Shown: one piece after another, positions 44,078-52,630 of the stretch
Numbering within the stretch: position 1 is the stretch's first letter
How the letters are laid out: each line of letters begins with the position of its first letter
Origin: a beta proteobacterium AAP51
Lineage (GTDB): Bacteria > Pseudomonadota > Gammaproteobacteria > Burkholderiales > Burkholderiaceae_C
Reading direction: 5' to 3'
Length of the DNA stretch: 64,000 nucleotides
NCBI GenBank assembly: GCA_001295905.1
Contig: LJHT01000027.1
Span: 1 to 64,000, forward strand
The notes under the pieces: model-generated
Seen by the model: only the letters and a program-made list of their open reading frames with translations
Told to the model about the DNA's origin: nothing
The model's database searches: none
Program-made: the position numbers and the translations under genes

Positions 44078-44704
44078 ATGCCTGCAGTGAGCCGCCTCTT
44101 TGCCGACAACCGCCGCATGCTGGGCAAGCTGCTGGTGGTGGTGGCCCTCATGTTCGGTTTCGGCTATTCGCTGGTGCCGATGTACCGCGCCATCTGCGAG
44201 GCGCTGGGCATCAACGTGCTCACGCTCTCCGAGCAGCGCAAGGCCAGCGGCAGCTGGGGCCGCCATGAAGTGCCTGTGAACACCCAGGTGGACACCACGC
44301 GCACCGTCACCGTGGAGTTCGACGCCAACGTGCGCGGGCCCTGGGACTTCAAGCCCGCGGCGCGCTCGGTGCAGGTGCACCCGGGCGAGATGACCACCGT
44401 GATGTACGAGTTCCGCAACAAGCAGAACCGCACCATGGCCGCGCAGGCCATACCCAGCTACGCCCCCATGCAGGCCAGCGCGCACTTCAGCAAGGTGGAG
44501 TGCTTCTGTTTCAACGAGTGGACGCTGGCACCGGGTGAAAGCCGTCAGTGGCCGGTGACCTTCGTCATCAACCCCAAGCTGCCGAAAGACGTCTCGACGA
44601 TCACCCTGTCCTACACCTTCTTCGAGGTGGGCGGCAAGGTGCCCGCCGCGCCTGCGGGCAGCGTGGGCGTGCAGGCCGTGTCGCTGAAGGGCCCGGGCCT
44701 GTGA
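44078..44704 (+). CDS. ctaG: Cytochrome c oxidase assembly protein CtaG/Cox11
   Basis: A 208-residue copper chaperone delivering Cu to the CuB site of subunit I. An N-terminal membrane helix (about 14-33) is followed by a periplasmic Ig-like domain with the CFCF copper motif (C142, C144) and a further Cys at position 40 (YRAICEALG). Standard length. The stop overlaps the next GTG (GTGA). Confidence 0.96.
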   Translation: MPAVSRLFADNRRMLGKLLVVVALMFGFGYSLVPMYRAICEALGINVLTLSEQRKASGSWGRHEVPVNTQVDTTRTVTVEFDANVRGPWDFKPAARSVQVHPGEMTTVMYEFRNKQNRTMAAQAIPSYAPMQASAHFSKVECFCFNEWTLAPGESRQWPVTFVINPKLPKDVSTITLSYTFFEVGGKVPAAPAGSVGVQAVSLKGPGL

Positions 44705-44934
44705 GCGACGGCCTCAAAGAAGCCGTGGCCCGCCGGGGCTCGTTCCTGCAGACGGCGGGTGCGGTGGCCTGGTCTTTTTTCGGCGTGCGGCGTTCCGCCG
44801 ACCACGCGCAGGATGTGCAGAAGCTCAACCCTGTGCATGTGGTGATTGCCGGTCTGGTGGGCGCAGCGCTGTTCGTCGTGGCCCTGGTGCTTTTGGTGCG
44901 CTGGGTGGTCGGCAGCGGCGTGGCTGGGGTCTGA
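44701..44934 (+). CDS. DUF2970 small membrane protein
   Basis: A 77-residue protein starting GTG, with the AWSFFGVRRS motif and a C-terminal membrane helix (about 45-70) typical of DUF2970. Such proteins sit between ctaG and ctaE in Burkholderiales and are assumed to assist oxidase assembly. Function is unproven. The start overlaps the ctaG stop by 4 bp. Confidence 0.85.
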   Translation: MSDGLKEAVARRGSFLQTAGAVAWSFFGVRRSADHAQDVQKLNPVHVVIAGLVGAALFVVALVLLVRWVVGSGVAGV

Positions 44935-44974
44935 GGCCCCATTGAATATTTCGGTTCGAGGAGAAACACACAAC

Positions 44975-45859
44975 ATGTCAGCCACCACCTCTGCAGGCAG
45001 CGCGCCGCATTACTACATCCCTGCGCCGTCGCGCCACCCGGTGCTGATGGCGGGCGGGCTGTTCCTCGTCATCCTGGGTGCCGGCCAGTGGATCAACGGC
45101 AGCACCTGGGCCCCCTGGGTGCTGCTGGCCGGCATGGCGGTGTGGCTGACGGTGATGTTCCAGTGGTTCAGCGAAGCCATCCGCGAAAGCGAGAGCGGCC
45201 TCTACAGCGACCGCATCGATGTCAGCTTCCGCTGGAGCATGAGCTGGTTCATCTTCAGTGAGGTGATGTTCTTCGCCGCCTTCTTCGGCGCGCTGTACTG
45301 GGCCCGTGTGCACGCCGTGCCCAGCCTGGGCAGCCTGGAGAACCAGTTGCTCTGGCCTGATTTCAAGGCCATCTGGCCCAGCGCCGGCGGTGGCGCCACG
45401 GCTTCGCCGGCCGGCACCGTGGAACCCTTCAGCACCATCGGTCCCTGGCCGCTGCCCACCATCAACACGGCCTTGCTGCTTGCGTCGGGCATCACGCTCA
45501 CGATCGCCCACCACGCACTCCTGGCGAACAAGCGCGCAAAGACCATCGCGTGGATGTGGGCCACCGTGGCGCTGGGCGCCATCTTCCTGGTGGTGCAGGG
45601 TTACGAATACCTGCACGCCTACCGCGACCTGAACCTCAAGCTCAGCAGCGGCATCTTCGGCAGCACCTTTTTCATGCTGACGGGCTTCCACGGCTTCCAC
45701 GTGCTGGTGGGCATGCTGATGCTCTTGTTCATCACGCTGCGGCTGATGAAGGGCCACTTCACGCCCGAGCGCCATTTCGGTTTCGAAGGCGCCGCCTGGT
45801 ACTGGCACTTCGTGGACGTGGTGTGGCTGGGCCTCTACATCGTCGTCTATTGGCTCTGA
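44975..45859 (+). CDS. ctaE: Cytochrome c oxidase subunit III
   Basis: A 294-residue integral membrane subunit with seven helices. Typical are HPYYIPxPSRHP-like start (HYYIPAPSRHP), FSEVMFFAAFFGALYWARVH, the GTFFxLTGFHGxHV-type segment (FFMLTGFHGFHVLVG) and WYWHFVDVVWLGLYIVVY at the end. It stabilises proton uptake by subunit I. A GAGGAGAAA ribosome site precedes the ATG. The operon's intrinsic terminator follows 21 bp after the stop. Confidence 0.97.
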   Translation: MSATTSAGSAPHYYIPAPSRHPVLMAGGLFLVILGAGQWINGSTWAPWVLLAGMAVWLTVMFQWFSEAIRESESGLYSDRIDVSFRWSMSWFIFSEVMFFAAFFGALYWARVHAVPSLGSLENQLLWPDFKAIWPSAGGGATASPAGTVEPFSTIGPWPLPTINTALLLASGITLTIAHHALLANKRAKTIAWMWATVALGAIFLVVQGYEYLHAYRDLNLKLSSGIFGSTFFMLTGFHGFHVLVGMLMLLFITLRLMKGHFTPERHFGFEGAAWYWHFVDVVWLGLYIVVYWL

Positions 45860-45880
45860 ACCGGTTCCGGTTCAAGCAAC

Positions 45881-45910
45881 AAACGCCGCGTGAAGCGGCG
45901 TTTGTCTTTC
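45881..45910 (+). terminator. Intrinsic terminator after ctaE
   Basis: A perfect 9-bp stem AAACGCCGC/GCGGCGTTT (45881-45889 and 45895-45903) with loop GTGAA is followed by GTCTTTC. It is the clearest intrinsic terminator in the window. It separates the structural oxidase genes from the assembly genes downstream, and the A-rich left arm makes it usable for the convergent DUF2909-type gene too. Confidence 0.85.
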
Positions 45911-45959
45911 TGCCGTCGAGACGGCGGGCCGGGCCTTGCGCCAGGCGGTGTGTCGGGTC

Positions 45960-46199
45960 TCAGCGGCCCGTGGGCAGCCCTGTCGGCTGCACCCAGCCCA
46001 TCGCCCAGCTGAGCAGCACCAGCACGAAGAGCAGTACCGACAAGCCGACGCGCACCGCCAAGGCCCGCGCCATGTACTTGTTGCGCCCCTCTGCCGTGTC
46101 GGGCGTGTTGCCGTCTCGGCCGCGGCGCATCATGAACACGCCGGCACTCGCCAGCGCCGCCAGCACGCCCAGCAGCAACACCACCATCAATGTCTTCAT
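45960..46199 (-). CDS. DUF2909-like twin transmembrane protein
   Basis: A 79-residue protein with two hydrophobic helices (about 3-22 and 49-70) joined by a basic loop with RRGRD and EGRNKYMARAL, the pattern of DUF2909 'twin transmembrane' proteins found opposite SURF1 in many oxidase loci. Function is unknown. GATAAT on the minus strand (46213-46208) ends 8 nt before the ATG, again without a ribosome site. Convergent with ctaE, divergent from SURF1. Confidence 0.85.
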   Translation of the reverse strand: MKTLMVVLLLGVLAALASAGVFMMRRGRDGNTPDTAEGRNKYMARALAVRVGLSVLLFVLVLLSWAMGWVQPTGLPTGR

Positions 46200-46232
46200 G
46201 CGCCGGGATTATCGGCGTGGGGCCACGCTGCC

Positions 46233-46973
46233 GTGCTGAAGGGGCGCAGCGCCATCGTGCTCGTCGCGGCTTTGGCCGCGGCCGCCTTGACGGCGCGCCT
46301 GGGCGTCTGGCAGCTCGACCGCGCGGCGCAGAAGACCGCGCTGCAGCAGGCGCTGCAAGCCCAGCGTACCTTGCCGCCGCTGGCGCAGGCGGAACTGGCC
46401 CGCGAGCCGGCCGAGGTGGCCGCCCAGGTGCACCGCAGCGTGAAGCTGCAAGGGCGCTGGCTGCCTGCGCACACGGTGTACCTCGAGAACCGCCAGATGA
46501 ACGCCCGCCCGGGCTTCTATGCCTTGACGCCGCTGCAGCTCGAAGACGGCAGCGCCGTGCTGGTGCAGCGCGGCTGGGTGCCGCGCGACCTGCTCGACCG
46601 CACGCGCGTCGTGGCGCCGCCGCCCCCACCGGGGCCGGTGGAAGTGATGGGGCGCATCGCCCCCGGCCCGGCGCGGTTGTACGAGTTCGAAGGCGCCGCT
46701 TCCGGGGCCATCCGGCAAAATCTGGAGGTTTCAGCGTTCGCCCGGGAAACCGGGTTGCCGCTGCGCCCCTTGGCCGTGGTGCAGGAAGAAGGCCCTGTGG
46801 CGCTGGCCGACGGCCTGCTGCGACAGTGGCCGCCCCCTGCGGTCGACGTGCACAAGCACCACGGATACGCCTTCCAGTGGTTCGCGCTCTGCGCTCTCAT
46901 CATCGGCCTCTATGTCTGGTTCCAACTCATCCGCCCCGCGCGCCGACCTGCCCGGGGCGAGCCCGCCGCCTGA
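46233..46973 (+). CDS. SURF1-family oxidase assembly protein
   Basis: 246 residues from GTG 46233. An N-terminal helix (about 6-25), periplasmic loop and C-terminal helix (about 215-234, FQWFALCALIIGLYVWF) define SURF1, which aids heme a insertion into subunit I. Conserved pieces are RLGVWQLDRAAQK, VLVQRGWVPRD and HHGYAFQWF. The start is uncertain because no ATG lies nearby. The next gene begins 62 bp before its end, a rather long overlap. Confidence 0.9.
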   Translation: MLKGRSAIVLVAALAAAALTARLGVWQLDRAAQKTALQQALQAQRTLPPLAQAELAREPAEVAAQVHRSVKLQGRWLPAHTVYLENRQMNARPGFYALTPLQLEDGSAVLVQRGWVPRDLLDRTRVVAPPPPPGPVEVMGRIAPGPARLYEFEGAASGAIRQNLEVSAFARETGLPLRPLAVVQEEGPVALADGLLRQWPPPAVDVHKHHGYAFQWFALCALIIGLYVWFQLIRPARRPARGEPAA

Positions 46974-47649
46974 GGCCGTGGCCCTGACGGTGCACAGCAT
47001 GCCCGGCCCCGAACTGCACGACCCCGCCGCCACCAGCCCGGCCAGTGTTCGCATGGGCCGCCTGAAGATGCTGGCCGTGCTGCTGGTGTGCGCCTCGCCT
47101 GTGATCGCCTCCTATCTGACGTACTTCGTCATCCGGCCCGAGGGCCGCACGAACTACAGCACGCTGATGCAGCCCACGCGCAGCATGCCGGCCGACCTGA
47201 ACCTGCGCACCCTCGAGGGCACGCCCGTCACGCCGCAGCAGTTGCGTGGCCAGTGGCTGATGGTGAACGTCGGCCCCGCGGCCTGCGACACCGATTGCGA
47301 GCAGCGCCTCTTCATGCAGCGCCAGCTGCGCGAGATGGTGGGCCGCGAGCGCGACCGTCTCGACAAGGTGTGGCTCATCACCGACGAAGCGTCGCTCACC
47401 CCGGCGTTGCGGGAAGCGATGGGTGGCAAGGCGCCGGTCACGCTGTTGCGGGCCGATGCTGCCGCCGTGGCGCGCTGGCTGCAGCCCGAGTCGGGGCACC
47501 AGCTGCAAGAGCACCTCTACATCGTCGACCCCATGGGTGAATGGATGATGCGCGTGCCGGCGAAACCCGAGCCTTCGCGCGTGATGCGTGACATCTCGCG
47601 CGTGCTGCGCGCTTCGTCGTTCTGGGACCAACCCGGCCGCGGCTCCTGA
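46912..47649 (+). CDS. SCO-like thioredoxin-fold protein of the cytochrome oxidase locus
   Basis: A 245-residue protein. A Pro/Ala-rich lead (1-46) precedes a membrane helix (about 50-74), then a thioredoxin-like periplasmic domain with CDTDC (C125, C129), equivalent to the CxxxC of SCO copper chaperones. The metal-binding His normally found late in SCO is not evident, so it may be a thiol-disulfide helper rather than a copper carrier. The ATG at 46912 overlaps SURF1 by 62 bp; a later Met (46999) would shorten the lead without affecting the domain. Confidence 0.8.
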   Translation: MSGSNSSAPRADLPGASPPPEAVALTVHSMPGPELHDPAATSPASVRMGRLKMLAVLLVCASPVIASYLTYFVIRPEGRTNYSTLMQPTRSMPADLNLRTLEGTPVTPQQLRGQWLMVNVGPAACDTDCEQRLFMQRQLREMVGRERDRLDKVWLITDEASLTPALREAMGGKAPVTLLRADAAAVARWLQPESGHQLQEHLYIVDPMGEWMMRVPAKPEPSRVMRDISRVLRASSFWDQPGRGS

Positions 47650-47659
47650 GCCCCTCGCC

Positions 47660-48796
47660 ATGGAAACCGAGCAGGCCCTGGTCGACCTGGCCCCCACGCT
47701 GCGCCTGATGCTGCTGGCGCTGGTGGTGGCGCTGCTGCCGCTGTCGTGGGTGTGGCTGCGCCGGCGCGGCGCCAGCACCACGCGCCGCCTGGCCACGCTG
47801 ACGACGCTGACGCTCTTCCTCACCTTCGACCTCATCGTCTTCGGCTCCTTCACACGGCTGTCTGATTCGGGGCTGGGCTGCCCCGACTGGCCCGGCTGCT
47901 ACGGCGAGGCCACGCCTTTCGGGGCGCGCGAAGATATCGTCGCGGCGCAGACCGCGCTGCCCAGCGGCCCGGTCACCTGGAGCAAGGCCTGGATCGAGAT
48001 GATCCACCGTTACCTGGCCATGACCGTGGGCGTGCTCATCCTCGTGATGGCGGCCGCCGCCTGGCGCGATCGGCGGCAACTGCCGTTTTCGCCGTGGTGG
48101 CCCACGTTCACGCTGGTGTGGGTGATCGTGCAGGGGCTGTTCGGCAAGTACACGGTGACGCTGAAGCTCTACCCGGCCATCGTCACGCTGCACCTGCTGG
48201 GCGGGCTGGCGCTGCTGGCCTTGCTGGCCGTGCAGCACGAAGCCTTCCGCAACCGGCCGCTGCTGCTGGCACGCCAGGTGCGCGGGCTGGGCCTCGTGGC
48301 CGGGGTGGCGCTGGTGGTGCAGATTGCGCTGGGCGGCTGGGTCAGCACGAACTACGCCGTGCTGGCCTGCACCGGCTTTCCGCAGTGCAACGGCCAATGG
48401 TGGCCGGCCATGGACGCCGCCCAGGGTTTCACCATCCTGCGCGAGCTGGGGCAGGGCCGGGATGGCGGCGTGCTGCCGTTCGACGCGCTGGTGGCCATCC
48501 ACATGGCGCACCGCCTGTTCGCCGTGGTGGTGACGCTCCTGCTGGGTTTGCTGGCCTGGCGCCTGTGGCGCAACCCCTCGCCGGTGCAGCAGCGCTTCGG
48601 CCTGGGCCTGGCCCTGCTGCTGGTGGCGCAGATCGTCAGCGGCCTGTCGAACGTGGTGCTCGGCTGGCCGCTGCTGGCCGCGCTGGGGCATTCGGCGGGC
48701 GCGGCCGGCCTGGTGCTCGTGCTTTCGCTGCTGCTGGCGCGCAGCAGCCCTGCGCGCGTGGCATCCAGCCGGGCCATGGCGGCAGCCGCCGCCTAA
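47660..48796 (+). CDS. ctaA: Heme A synthase (CtaA/COX15)
   Basis: A 378-residue membrane protein with eight helices that oxidises the C8 methyl of heme O to give heme A. Family marks are GSFTRLSDSGLGCPDWPGCYG (62-82, with the Cys pair), EMIHRYLA, TLHLLGGLALLALL, GGWVSTNYAVLACTGFPQCNG and the late IHMAHRLFA. The heme-ligand histidines are in place. It directly precedes ctaB. Confidence 0.95.
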   Translation: METEQALVDLAPTLRLMLLALVVALLPLSWVWLRRRGASTTRRLATLTTLTLFLTFDLIVFGSFTRLSDSGLGCPDWPGCYGEATPFGAREDIVAAQTALPSGPVTWSKAWIEMIHRYLAMTVGVLILVMAAAAWRDRRQLPFSPWWPTFTLVWVIVQGLFGKYTVTLKLYPAIVTLHLLGGLALLALLAVQHEAFRNRPLLLARQVRGLGLVAGVALVVQIALGGWVSTNYAVLACTGFPQCNGQWWPAMDAAQGFTILRELGQGRDGGVLPFDALVAIHMAHRLFAVVVTLLLGLLAWRLWRNPSPVQQRFGLGLALLLVAQIVSGLSNVVLGWPLLAALGHSAGAAGLVLVLSLLLARSSPARVASSRAMAAAAA

Positions 48797-48811
48797 AATG
48801 CGCGGTTGCCC

Positions 48812-49729
48812 ATGACCCAAGCCCTTGCTGCCCCCCGGCCCGCCGCTTCACGCTGGGCCCAGTTCTATGCGCTGACCAAACCGCGCGTGGTGCAGCTCAT
48901 CGTGTTCTGCGCCCTGATCGGCGTCCTGCTCGCACAGCCGGGCTGGCCTGACTGGCGCCTGGCTGGGGCCGCCGTGCTGGGCATCTGGCTGGTGGCCAGC
49001 GCGGCCGCCGCCTTCAACTGCCTGGTCGAGCAGCAGATCGACCGCCGCATGCAGCGCACCGCCTGGCGCCCCACGGCCAAGGGCGACCTCACCACCCCGG
49101 TGACGCTGGCCTTCTCGGCCCTGCTGTGTGCGGCCGGCAGTGCGGTGCTTTACTTCTGGGTGAACCCGCTGACGATGTGGCTCACCTTCGCCACCTTCGT
49201 GGGCTATGCCGTCATCTACACCGTCATTCTGAAGCCGCTGACGCCGCAGAACATCGTCATCGGGGGTGCCAGCGGTGCCATGCCGCCGGTGCTGGGCTGG
49301 GCGGCCATGCGCGGCGAAGTGGGCCCCGAGGCGCTGATGCTGTGCCTCATCATCTTCCTCTGGACCCCGCCGCACTTCTGGGCGCTGGCGCTGTACCGCG
49401 TGGAGGACTACCGCAAGGCCGGCCTGCCCATGCTCCCCATCACCCACGGCCCCGAGTTCACGCGGCTGCAGGTGCTGCTGTACACCTTCGTGCTCTTCGC
49501 GGCCACGCTGCTGCCCTTCATCCACGGCATGAGCAGCTGGATCTACCTCGCAGCCGCGGTGGTGCTGGGCGCGATGTTCACCGGCTACGCCTGGCAGCTC
49601 TGGCGCAACTACAGCGATGCGCTGGCGCGCAAGACCTTCCGTTTTTCCATCTGGCACCTGTCGCTGCTGTTCGCGGCGCTGCTGCTCGACCACTACCTCA
49701 GCCCATGGCTATCTCGCGTCGTCGCCTAG
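48812..49729 (+). CDS. ctaB: Heme O synthase (protoheme IX farnesyltransferase)
   Basis: A 305-residue UbiA-family prenyltransferase that farnesylates heme B. The first Asp-rich motif ([15 protein letters not shown], near 69-83) and the second ([28 protein letters not shown]) are intact, with about nine helices. A TAAAAT hexamer at 48794-48799 overlaps the ctaA stop and may provide an internal promoter. A TTG at 48806 is an alternative start. The 3' end overlaps the SCO gene by 25 bp. Confidence 0.96.
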   Translation: MTQALAAPRPAASRWAQFYALTKPRVVQLIVFCALIGVLLAQPGWPDWRLAGAAVLGIWLVASAAAAFNCLVEQQIDRRMQRTAWRPTAKGDLTTPVTLAFSALLCAAGSAVLYFWVNPLTMWLTFATFVGYAVIYTVILKPLTPQNIVIGGASGAMPPVLGWAAMRGEVGPEALMLCLIIFLWTPPHFWALALYRVEDYRKAGLPMLPITHGPEFTRLQVLLYTFVLFAATLLPFIHGMSSWIYLAAAVVLGAMFTGYAWQLWRNYSDALARKTFRFSIWHLSLLFAALLLDHYLSPWLSRVVA

Positions 49730-50313
49730 TCGCAGCAGGTTTGTCGCTGCCGTTGCTCTCGGGCCTGCAGGCCTGCGACGGCGCTGCCGTACCCGCCGGC
49801 TTCAAGGCGGTGGACATCACCGGCGCCACCTACGCGCAAGAACTCGACCTGCCCGACACCGAAGGCAAGCGCCGCCTGATCTCCGAATTCAAGGGCAAGC
49901 TGACGGTGGTCTTCTTCGGCTTCACCCAGTGCCCCGACGTCTGCCCCACCACCATGCTGGAACTGGCGCAGGTGAAGCAGGCCCTGGGCGCTGATGGCGA
50001 GAAGGTGCAGGGCATCTTCGTGAGCCTCGACCCCGAGCGCGACACCCCCGAGGTGTTGCGTGCCTACGTGCAGAACTTCAACCCCAGTTTCATCGCCCTG
50101 CGCGGCACGCCCGAAGAAACGCAGGCCATCGCCAAGCGCTTCAAGGTGTTCTACGCCAAGGTGCCCGGCAAGACAGAAGGCAGCTACTCGCTCGACCACA
50201 CGGCCGGCAGCTTCGTCTTCGACACGCAAGGCAAGATCCGGCTCTTCACGCGCTACGGCGGTGGTGCCGAAGCTTTGAAGCACGACCTGCAACTGCTGCT
50301 GAAGCAAGGCTGA
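49705..50313 (+). CDS. SCO1/SenC-family copper chaperone
   Basis: A 202-residue periplasmic protein. The N-terminal signal ends in an LQAC lipobox-like site (Cys24). The thioredoxin fold carries CPDVC (C76, C80) and the metal-binding His in SLDHTAGSF (near 170), the complete Cu-site of SCO proteins that load CuA of subunit II. It is the last gene of the oxidase assembly string and overlaps ctaB by 25 bp. Confidence 0.95.
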   Translation: MAISRRRLVAAGLSLPLLSGLQACDGAAVPAGFKAVDITGATYAQELDLPDTEGKRRLISEFKGKLTVVFFGFTQCPDVCPTTMLELAQVKQALGADGEKVQGIFVSLDPERDTPEVLRAYVQNFNPSFIALRGTPEETQAIAKRFKVFYAKVPGKTEGSYSLDHTAGSFVFDTQGKIRLFTRYGGGAEALKHDLQLLLKQG

Positions 50314-50337
50314 AGGCCGCTTCGGCAGCGGCGGGAT

Positions 50338-50871
50338 TCAGCCTGCGCTGGCCGGCCCCTGGAAACACCAGTGCCAGGGCTCGTAGCCATAACCCGCCGC
50401 GTTGCCGCGCGGGTAGGACAGCCGGAACCCGTGCGCCACCGCATGCTGTTGCAGCCAGGCAAAAGCCGGCGTCGTCTCGAAGGCTTCTTCCAGCGGCGGC
50501 TGCCCCGGCGTGGCGATGTCGACGGCCCGGCCGGTGTGGTGCTCGCTGAAGCCCGGTGGTGCCACCCACTGCAGCGCGGCCTCGATGTCTTGGCCCGCGG
50601 CCAGCTTGCCTTGCAGAATTTCCGTCTGCCGGCCCACGCTGCGGAAGGCAGAGACCAGGTGCAGGGCCACGCCGTCTTTGGCGGCCGCCGCCTTCATGGC
50701 TTGCCAGGCCGCAGCGGCCTGCGGCTCCAGCAGGTACTCGCGCCCGTCGGCACCGGTTTCGGCCAGCGTCAGCGTGCTGGCTTCGGGGTGGGGTTGCAGG
50801 CCCCGGCCCAGCAGCATGCCGGGCGTGATGCCCAGCACCAGCAGCGATTGCGCCAGCGCGGGTGTGAGCAT
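50338..50871 (-). CDS. VanY-type D-alanyl-D-alanine carboxypeptidase
   Basis: A 177-residue M15B zinc peptidase. The metal motif SEHHTGRAVD (109-118, H111 and D118) and the EPWHW motif (164-168) are complete. The N-terminal hydrophobic stretch (about 5-22) is short and may be a weak signal peptide. It would trim the terminal D-Ala of muropeptides. Located 26 bp after rpoH on the same strand and possibly co-transcribed. Confidence 0.88.
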   Translation of the reverse strand: MLTPALAQSLLVLGITPGMLLGRGLQPHPEASTLTLAETGADGREYLLEPQAAAAWQAMKAAAAKDGVALHLVSAFRSVGRQTEILQGKLAAGQDIEAALQWVAPPGFSEHHTGRAVDIATPGQPPLEEAFETTPAFAWLQQHAVAHGFRLSYPRGNAAGYGYEPWHWCFQGPASAG

Positions 50872-50897
50872 GCCTAGCGCCGCCGCGGCTGCCGGGT

Positions 50898-51818
50898 TCA
50901 GGCCGCTGCGAGCGCCTTGCGCATCTTCTTCATCGCGGCCACTTCGATCTGCCGGATGCGCTCGGCGCTGACGCCGTACTCGGCGGCCAGTTCATGCAGC
51001 GTCATGCCGCCCGAGCTGTCGTCGTTCACCTTGAGCCAGCGCTCTTCCACGATGCGGCGGCTGCGTTCGTCCAGCGCATTCAGCGCCTGGGCGATGCCGT
51101 CGCCGGCCAGCCAGTCGCGGCTGCGCGCTTCCATCACGCGCGTGGGTTCCTGGCTGTCGTCGGCCAGATAGGCGATAGGGGCGTAGCTTTCCTCGCCGTC
51201 GTCGGTTTGCGGCTCCAGCGCCACGTCGCCGCCCGACAGGCGCATTTCCATCTCCACCACCTCTTCGGGCTTCACGTTGAGTTCGTGCGCCATGCTGGCC
51301 ACCTCGGCCGGCGTGAGGGTGTTGCGGTGGGTGTCGCCATGGGCGGCGTCGCCTTTCATGCCCTGCTTCATCGAGCGCAGGTTGAAGAACAGCTTGCGCT
51401 GGGCCTTGGTGGTGGCCACCTTCACCATGCGCCAGTTCTTCAGGATGTATTCGTGGATCTCGGCCTTGATCCAGTGCATGGCATAGCTGACCAGGCGCAC
51501 GCCCTGCTCGGGGTCGAAGCGCTTGACGGCCTTCATCAGGCCGACGTTGCCTTCCTGGATGAGGTCGCCCTGGGGCAGCCCGTAGCCCAGGTACTGGCGC
51601 GAGATGCTCACCACCAGGCGCAGGTGGCTCAACACCAGGCGCCCGGCGGCCTGCACGTCGCCCTTGTCGCGCAGGGCGCGGGCGAGTTCGGTTTCTTCCG
51701 TGGGCGTGAGCATGGGCAGCCGGTTCACGGCCGACACATAAGCTTCCAGGTTGCCCAGGGATGGCACCGGAGCCCAGGGGTCGCGTAGGCTGAGTGCAGT
51801 GGCGGTGGTGGTGTTCAT
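50898..51818 (-). CDS. rpoH: RNA polymerase heat-shock sigma factor RpoH (sigma-32)
   Basis: A 306-residue sigma-70-family factor. The RpoH box QRKLFFNLR is exactly present at 140-148. Region 2 (SHLRLVVSISRQYLGYGLPQGDLIQEGNVGLMKAV) and region 4 HTH (LHELAAEYGVSAERIRQIEVAAMKKMR) are canonical. It directs transcription of heat-shock genes. The start at 51818 avoids an upstream in-frame ATG at 51857 that lacks conserved sequence. The gene carries a CIRCE element over its -10 region. Confidence 0.97.
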   Translation of the reverse strand: MNTTTATALSLRDPWAPVPSLGNLEAYVSAVNRLPMLTPTEETELARALRDKGDVQAAGRLVLSHLRLVVSISRQYLGYGLPQGDLIQEGNVGLMKAVKRFDPEQGVRLVSYAMHWIKAEIHEYILKNWRMVKVATTKAQRKLFFNLRSMKQGMKGDAAHGDTHRNTLTPAEVASMAHELNVKPEEVVEMEMRLSGGDVALEPQTDDGEESYAPIAYLADDSQEPTRVMEARSRDWLAGDGIAQALNALDERSRRIVEERWLKVNDDSSGGMTLHELAAEYGVSAERIRQIEVAAMKKMRKALAAA

Positions 51819-51860
51819 AGGGCCTGTGACTGCCGCAGATGGCGGCCGGTTCCACAAATA

Positions 51861-51887
51861 TTAGCACTCTCACCTTGAGAGTGCTGA
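51861..51887. promoter_or_regulatory. CIRCE operator (HrcA site) upstream of rpoH
   Basis: TTAGCACTC-N9-GAGTGCTGA matches the CIRCE consensus (TTAGCACTC-N9-GAGTGCTAA) with one mismatch in 18 arm positions. A minus-strand TAATAT (51863-51858) overlaps the left arm and could be the rpoH -10, so HrcA binding would block the promoter. HrcA/CIRCE control of rpoH has been proposed for betaproteobacteria. Confidence 0.9.
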
Positions 51888-51949
51888 CAAAGCCTTGGCT
51901 TCGGGGTCCTGGGCGTACAAGCTTTCCCGAACGGCAGGGTTGTCAGCCC

Positions 51950-52630
51950 TCACCGCGCCTCTGGCACGTCGGGAAACTGCCCGCTGGATGAAAACGCGAT
52001 GGGCTGCCAGCGGATGGCCGTCGCGCCGTCGGCATAGAGGGGGTAGGCCGCCGCGGCCTGGAGGAAACCGACAGGGTCGGCCGCTGCGCGCGAAAGCAAC
52101 CCGGCCAGCGAGTCGGCCAAGAGGCCGTCGGGCATACCGCCGTGGTCGACCTTGAAGATCGCACCGGCGTAGGCGCCTTCAAGCACGCAGGCCAGGTAGC
52201 TGCTGGAATTCGGCGAGCCGCCGATGGCCACGGCCGAGCGCAAGCCGAAGGGGTCTTGAACCGGCTCGATTTCCGGCGGCAGGTCGTTGATCTCGAACCA
52301 CTTCCGCATGGCACGCGTTCTCGCCGGAACCGACTTCAGCCGGTAGATCTCCAGCGGGCACTGGCCCGTGATGCTGCAGACAAAGAGGCGCATCCCGTTG
52401 CAGGCGCCGTAGAACGCGCGCCATTCCTCGTGTGCCGCCAGGCCGGCTGCTGCCAGCAGCGGCGCCGCCGCGGGCCCTGGCGCAGCGTGAAGGTGAACGC
52501 GCACGGGCGCGAGGTGTCGCTTGGTGCTGGTGCGAGCCGAGGCGATCTTGCACAGGAACGAGGGGTTCGGTGCCGCCAGGAGGGCACGGAACGCTGCGGG
52601 AAACACCTTGTGGTCAGCCGGCTCGTTCAT
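51950..52630 (-). CDS. SMI1/KNR4 (SUKH)-like protein
   Basis: A 226-residue soluble protein. Around residues 66-85, HEEWRAFYGACNGMRLF matches the core SUKH pattern (helix, then N-G and a hydrophobic strand). ICSITGQCPLEIYRL-like and GLLADSLAGLLSRAA stretches fit the rest of the domain. SUKH proteins often serve as immunity proteins to contact-dependent toxins, but no toxin gene is visible here. It begins inside the upstream gene's 3' end (17-bp overlap), so the two form an operon. The family call is by motif only. Confidence 0.6.
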   Translation of the reverse strand: MNEPADHKVFPAAFRALLAAPNPSFLCKIASARTSTKRHLAPVRVHLHAAPGPAAAPLLAAAGLAAHEEWRAFYGACNGMRLFVCSITGQCPLEIYRLKSVPARTRAMRKWFEINDLPPEIEPVQDPFGLRSAVAIGGSPNSSSYLACVLEGAYAGAIFKVDHGGMPDGLLADSLAGLLSRAAADPVGFLQAAAAYPLYADGATAIRWQPIAFSSSGQFPDVPEAR

